Of a stretch of DNA of 64,000 nt, positions 60,312-64,000 are shown piece by piece. The stretch covers positions 1-64,000 of the forward strand of contig NZ_JAHUTS010000006.1 in assembly GCF_019209835.1 (NCBI RefSeq). The letters are read 5' to 3'. The notes under the pieces were generated by a model that was given only the letters and a program-made list of their open reading frames with translations, was not told the origin of the DNA and ran no database searches. Every line of letters starts with the position of its first letter. Positions within the stretch are counted from its first letter, which is position 1. Source of the DNA: Enterovibrio paralichthyis. Its GTDB lineage: Bacteria > Pseudomonadota > Gammaproteobacteria > Enterobacterales > Vibrionaceae. Both the position numbers and the translations under genes were made by a program.

Positions 60312-60646
60312 CAGCTTCAATCCCAAAAAAGTCGTTTTTATTGATACCTTTAAGCTTAGTTACAAAGCTCAGCTTTGCCACAAGTTGCACATGAAGATTT
60401 TCAAATTAACGTTGCTATCTCAGTGAGTTAAGTAAATCGTAGTTTTATTCCAAGGTGACCTACTCCCAAAGAGTGCCCGGAAAAACACACTCCGCGTACA
60501 GTTTTTATCCACCCAAAGCCATCGTCGAAAAGCAGCCATCGATCGCGCAGCCTTTTTTATTCGTAAAATAACACCAAGGGGAGACTGGACGCTCTTGCTG
60601 TGGTCGCGTAAGGTATTGGCAGGAAAGAAAAATAAAAGGATTTACC
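60312..60646. other. Divergent intergenic region HD-GYP gene / asnA
   Basis: About 335 bp without a gene between divergent coding sequences. It presumably contains promoters for both; I cannot place a regulator site with confidence. Confidence 0.5.
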
Positions 60647-61654
60647 ATGCAACTGACCATTCCCGCAGATTACCAGCCGCTGCTTGGCCTCCGTGACACT
60701 GAAGTCGCGATCAAAAAGCTTAAAGACTATTTCGAATACGCACTGGCGTATGAGTTGTACCTAACCCGCGTTTCAGCGCCACTGTTTGTTAAGCCGGAAA
60801 CTGGCCTCAACGACAACCTGAATGGCACCGAACGCCCTGTCAGTTTTGACCTGGCCGATGACAACGGCGCACAGGTTGAAGTGGTTCACTCCCTGGCTAA
60901 GTGGAAGCGTATGGCGCTAGGCCGCTATGGTTTTGAGACCGATGAGGGCCTCTACACCGACATGAATGCGATTCGCCGCGATGAAGAGTTGGACAACATC
61001 CACTCCATCTATGTCGACCAGTGGGACTGGGAAAAGGTGCTCGACAAGTCAATGCGCAGTGAAGACTACCTGCACGCTACCGTCGAAAAGATCTACAACG
61101 CCTTCCTGAAGACCGAAAATTATATCTATCAGGAATATCCGGTTCTGAAAAAGCGCCTGCCTGAAAAAGTCACCTTTATTACCTCTGAAGCCCTGCTGCA
61201 AAAGTATCCGGATCTCACCGCTAAAGAGCGCGAGAACGCGATTTGTAAGGAGTATGGCGCGGTGTTTATACAAAACATTGGCCATGTACTGTCCAATGGT
61301 GAGCGCCACGACGGCCGCGCGCCGGACTACGACGACTGGAACCTGAATGGTGACTTGCTGTTCTGGAACCCGGTGCTGGACAGCGCACTGGAGCTTTCCT
61401 CTATGGGCATCCGTGTCTGCGAAGATAGCCTGCAAGCCCAGTTGAACATCGCCGGGTGTGAAGATCGTGCCACCTTGCCATTCCACCGCAGCGTACTCAA
61501 CAAATCCCTGCCGTACACCATCGGTGGCGGTATCGGACAGTCGCGCATTTGCATGTTCTTCCTGCAAAAAGCACACATCGGTGAAGTGCAGTCCTCCATC
61601 TGGCCGGATGAAATGATTGATGAATGTACCCGCAACCAGATTGTTCTACTGTAA
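60647..61654 (+). CDS. asnA: Aspartate--ammonia ligase AsnA
   Basis: Ammonia-dependent asparagine synthetase, 335 residues, close to the E. coli length of 330. The class II aminoacyl-tRNA-synthetase-like fold is shown by TRVSAPLFVKPETGLNDNLNGTERPVSFD (about 40-68), WDWEKVLD near 126 and the C-terminal GGGIGQSRICMFFLQKAHIGEVQ. It makes asparagine from aspartate, ammonia and ATP. It is monocistronic with a clear terminator. In E. coli the gene is activated by AsnC; no asnC is present here. Confidence 0.97.
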   Translation: MQLTIPADYQPLLGLRDTEVAIKKLKDYFEYALAYELYLTRVSAPLFVKPETGLNDNLNGTERPVSFDLADDNGAQVEVVHSLAKWKRMALGRYGFETDEGLYTDMNAIRRDEELDNIHSIYVDQWDWEKVLDKSMRSEDYLHATVEKIYNAFLKTENYIYQEYPVLKKRLPEKVTFITSEALLQKYPDLTAKERENAICKEYGAVFIQNIGHVLSNGERHDGRAPDYDDWNLNGDLLFWNPVLDSALELSSMGIRVCEDSLQAQLNIAGCEDRATLPFHRSVLNKSLPYTIGGGIGQSRICMFFLQKAHIGEVQSSIWPDEMIDECTRNQIVLL

Positions 61655-61685
61655 TCAGTCGGTACTATCACGCCGGTGATTTCCG

Positions 61686-61716
61686 TAAAGGCTCCTCTCC
61701 CAAAGGAGCCTTTTCT
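61686..61716 (+). terminator. Terminator after asnA
   Basis: GGCTCCT (61690-61696) and AGGAGCC (61704-61710) form a stem followed by TTTTCTTTTC. Confidence 0.9.
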
Positions 61717-61926
61717 TTTCCCTGCGCCGGTTGGCGATAGCTTCTCCGCTCACCCATACTCTGTACACACAAAAAAACGAAGATGCCCGAGTTCAGGTTA
61801 GCCGGGAAATAACACCCGTTGTAAATCCCAACCCTTCCAAAATCCTCAAAAACGAGATAACACCACTATCTTCAATGGGTTAATGTATGGGAATCAACAT
61901 CTAAGAAAAAACACAGGGACACCGAT

Positions 61927-62259
61927 ATGCTGATTAGATTTAGTTGCAAAGCGTTCTCGGACATCACCATGTTTGGGGAAGTAGGCAAACAAATGCTCAA
62001 GATGATGGGCCACAGCGACACCGTGCCGGGTGCCATTCTGGCGGAAGATGTTTCACAGGCGCTGGCATCATTGAAAGATGCACTGGCGAAAGAAAAGCTC
62101 CAGCACCACGAAGCGCCCCAGGACGAGGATGAAGATTTTCAGGATACCCCGGTCAGTATTGGCGACCGTGCTCTTCCCCTGATTGACTTGCTCACAGCCG
62201 CTGAAAAAGAAGGCTGCGATGTCATGTGGCAAGACGCAACAGGCAGCTCATTCCTGTAG
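61927..62259 (+). CDS. DUF1840 family protein
   Basis: A 110-residue protein of the DUF1840 family of unknown function. It starts MLIRFSCKAFSDITMFGEVGKQMLKMMGHSDTVPGAI, the family's conserved opening, has a central acidic linker (QDEDEDFQ, about 72-79) and ends with RALPLIDLLTAAEKEGCDVMWQ. It is probably cytoplasmic, with no membrane segment. It is monocistronic with a small hairpin after it (62269-62293). No partner is evident. Confidence 0.9.
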   Translation: MLIRFSCKAFSDITMFGEVGKQMLKMMGHSDTVPGAILAEDVSQALASLKDALAKEKLQHHEAPQDEDEDFQDTPVSIGDRALPLIDLLTAAEKEGCDVMWQDATGSSFL

Positions 62260-62654
62260 GCGCAGAATAACGCCTGCAATCCCGGCGGGCGTTCCCTTTT
62301 CTCTCTTCTTTTCCCCGCCCCAAATGCTTGCGATCTCCATCAATATTGAGAAAAGGTTAACCACGAATAACCACCATAGTTACAAACTGTTAAGTGACTT
62401 CTGATACTATACCCATCAACCTGATACAACAGGCTGTGCCGGTTTAACACCTGTTTTGGCAACACTGGCACACAATAACTCTTGGGTCTGAACATCTACC
62501 CTCATGCCCAATTCCCCATAACAGGCCTACCATTAAATACCCAGAAAGGTTCATGTGAAACGACGTAAAAATTGCCCGGTGTGCTTACTTGCGAAGTGTG
62601 CGGCTAGCGCCCACCGTATCCCGCGCTGTGAACGCTGGAACTATTGAGGAAACT
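62260..62654. other. Intergenic region before the MscS gene
   Basis: About 395 bp. A hairpin, AACGCC (62269-62274) with GGCGTT (62288-62293), followed by T-rich sequence, is a terminator for the DUF1840 gene. The rest contains the likely promoter for the channel gene; the TGATACTATACCC stretch at 62402 resembles a -10 region. Confidence 0.5.
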
Positions 62655-63998
62655 ATGAACAATTTGCAACCTTGGCAGGAGCACATTCAATCCTTGCTGA
62701 CACGCGCGGAAACCGCGTTTTCAGACGCAGATACCTATCAGCAACTGCTGGCCATTGGCTTTATCGTGATGGTTTCCTGGCTGGTGAGTTCGTGGATTCG
62801 GCGTAAAGTGCCTCTGCTCCGCCAACCGCCCGAGAATCCCAAACTCTATCCACTGAAAAATCTGGCTTTTAACTGCGGTCGGCTCATCTTCCCGCTGCTC
62901 ACCTTGCTGTTTTTGCAGATCGCATTGAAATTCACGGCCACCTTGAACAACCCCGGCACCGAGTGGCTATTAATACTGGCACACGCACTCAACGCCATGT
63001 TGCTGTTCAGCCAGTTTATCCATGCTGCGATAAAACAACCTTTCGTCGCCAAATTTCTGCGCTGGGTGGGTTTACCGCTGCTGTTCTTTCACCTGATTGG
63101 CGTGTTGGACGAATTCACACAGTTTCTCGATAACATAGCGTTCTCGTTCGACGATACCCGTATATCGCTGTACAACATTCTGAAAACCACCCTGTTTGGC
63201 TTGCTGCTGTTTTGGATGGGAAGGGCGACCAACAAAACCGGACAAGTGATCATCCGCCGTCAGGAAGACATTGATGTCCGCACACGCGAGCTGATTGCCA
63301 AGCTGTTCGAAATCGGGCTGTTTATCGTGTTTGCCTTGCTGCTGCTCAAAACCGTGGGGATCAACCTGACTGCCCTTGCTGTGTTTGGTGGTGCAATTGG
63401 CGTCGGTCTGGGTTTTGGCCTGCAATCCATCGCCTCGAACTTTATCTCCGGCATGATCATCCTGTTTGACCGCTCCGTGCGACTGGGCGACTTTATCGAG
63501 CTGGAAGACGGAAAACTCGGCATGGTGCGCCAAATGCGCATGCGCTCGACCACGCTGGAAACCTTCGACGGCAAAGACATCGTGGTGCCAAACGAAACCT
63601 TTATCTCCTCCTCGTTTACCAACTGGACACAGAAAGATGACCACCAGCGTTACCGCGTGGATTTTTCGGTGGGTTACCGCACCAACGTGCGTGAATGTGT
63701 TGAGCTGATTAAAGAAGCCGTCGGCAATCACCCACAGGTACTGAGCGGTGAAGAAGTGCCTTTGGAAAAGCGTCCGGACTGTGAAATAGACAGCTTTGGT
63801 GATAACGGTATCAATATGTTTGTGGAGTTCTGGATGGAAGGCATTGATGACGGACGCAACCGCGTCGGCGGCGATTTGCTGCTGATCATCCTTGAAGCGC
63901 TGCAAAACAACGGCATTGAAATCCCCTTCCCACAACGGGAATTGCGGGTGCTCAACCCCAACGATTTCGCAGCCCAACAGTCTGCGAACAAACGCTGA
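62655..63998 (+). CDS. MscS-family mechanosensitive ion channel
   Basis: A 447-residue channel that opens under membrane tension. The N-terminal part has about five hydrophobic segments, and the pore-lining helix and following beta domain read LAVFGGAIGVGLGFGLQSIASNFISGMIILFDRSVRLGDFIEL (about 245-285), the MscS signature. A C-terminal cytosolic domain includes KDIVVPNETFISSSFTNWT and continues to near the window end, with the stop at 63996-63998. It is larger than E. coli MscS (286 residues), closer to YbdG/YnaI-like members. I chose ATG 62655 with GAGGA 4 nt upstream. Confidence 0.93.
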   Translation: MNNLQPWQEHIQSLLTRAETAFSDADTYQQLLAIGFIVMVSWLVSSWIRRKVPLLRQPPENPKLYPLKNLAFNCGRLIFPLLTLLFLQIALKFTATLNNPGTEWLLILAHALNAMLLFSQFIHAAIKQPFVAKFLRWVGLPLLFFHLIGVLDEFTQFLDNIAFSFDDTRISLYNILKTTLFGLLLFWMGRATNKTGQVIIRRQEDIDVRTRELIAKLFEIGLFIVFALLLLKTVGINLTALAVFGGAIGVGLGFGLQSIASNFISGMIILFDRSVRLGDFIELEDGKLGMVRQMRMRSTTLETFDGKDIVVPNETFISSSFTNWTQKDDHQRYRVDFSVGYRTNVRECVELIKEAVGNHPQVLSGEEVPLEKRPDCEIDSFGDNGINMFVEFWMEGIDDGRNRVGGDLLLIILEALQNNGIEIPFPQRELRVLNPNDFAAQQSANKR

Positions 63999-64000
63999 AC

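Overview
The window reads as a chromosomal segment of a marine gammaproteobacterium of the family Vibrionaceae. The basis is the gene content (NagZ, AnmK, a SorC regulator next to transaldolase and transketolase, NptA-type Na+/phosphate symporter, OmpW, PhoX, RimO, AsnA), integron-type attC sites, and a dispersed palindrome ending in TTTGGGTATA of a kind I recall from Vibrio intergenic regions. The mixture of niche metabolic genes suggests the second chromosome, and a Grimontia/Enterovibrio-like host is possible. That taxonomic guess is inference. I saw no rRNA, tRNA, CRISPR array or prophage.

Layout. 0-2.4 kb: peptidoglycan recycling (nagZ, anmK). 2.4-5 kb: membrane GGDEF/EAL protein. 5.3-9.7 kb: SorC regulator, talB and tktA (pentose phosphate pathway) with matching operator-like half-sites. 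9.7-13.7 kb: two DUF805 proteins, a short NAD-binding protein, a DMT transporter with a MITE-like element exactly at its stop codon, arfB and a DUF2892 protein. 13.8-18.5 kb: thioesterase-fetA-fetB operon, an MFS transporter and an NptA-like phosphate symporter with a Pho-box-like site. 19.1-24.4 kb: TRAP transporter, iron-type alcohol dehydrogenase and IclR regulator. 24.7-28 kb: class 3 lipase and a polar amino acid ABC transporter. 28.3-31.1 kb: YfbK-like VWA lipoprotein, ECF sigma factor and probable anti-sigma factor.

31.1-37 kb is the clearest accessory block. It holds a run of minus-strand cassette-like genes separated by attC-type sites, with no integrase in view. An IS200-like (RAYT) transposase gene is inserted among them and appears to have removed the 5' end of a metallopeptidase gene. 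At the far end is a repeat-rich protein with a membrane segment and an SH3-like domain.

37-45 kb: a secreted C1q/TNF-like protein, a DUF2076 protein, PhoX with a Pho-box-like site, a metallo-beta-lactamase-fold protein lacking its usual metal-binding motif, two LysR regulators, a VOC protein and OmpW behind a perfect FNR-type site. 45.4-47.6 kb: an octaheme HAO-type cytochrome c and a tetraheme NapC/NrfH-type quinol dehydrogenase, pointing to anaerobic nitrogen-oxide respiration or detoxification. 47.7-50 kb: an AT-rich glycerol unit (gldA, glpF) and a small unknown gene. 50.5-54 kb: a large RTX protein with an internally duplicated propeller-like module. 54-64 kb: a response regulator with EAL output, LysR, DUF1127, RimO, an HD-GYP protein, AsnA, DUF1840 and a MscS channel.

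Three proteins (EAL, EAL, HD-GYP) point to c-di-GMP degradation, and no intact GGDEF active site was seen. Two Pho-box-like sites suggest a shared phosphate-starvation response for nptA and phoX. All promoter and operator calls come from reading the sequence and have not been tested.
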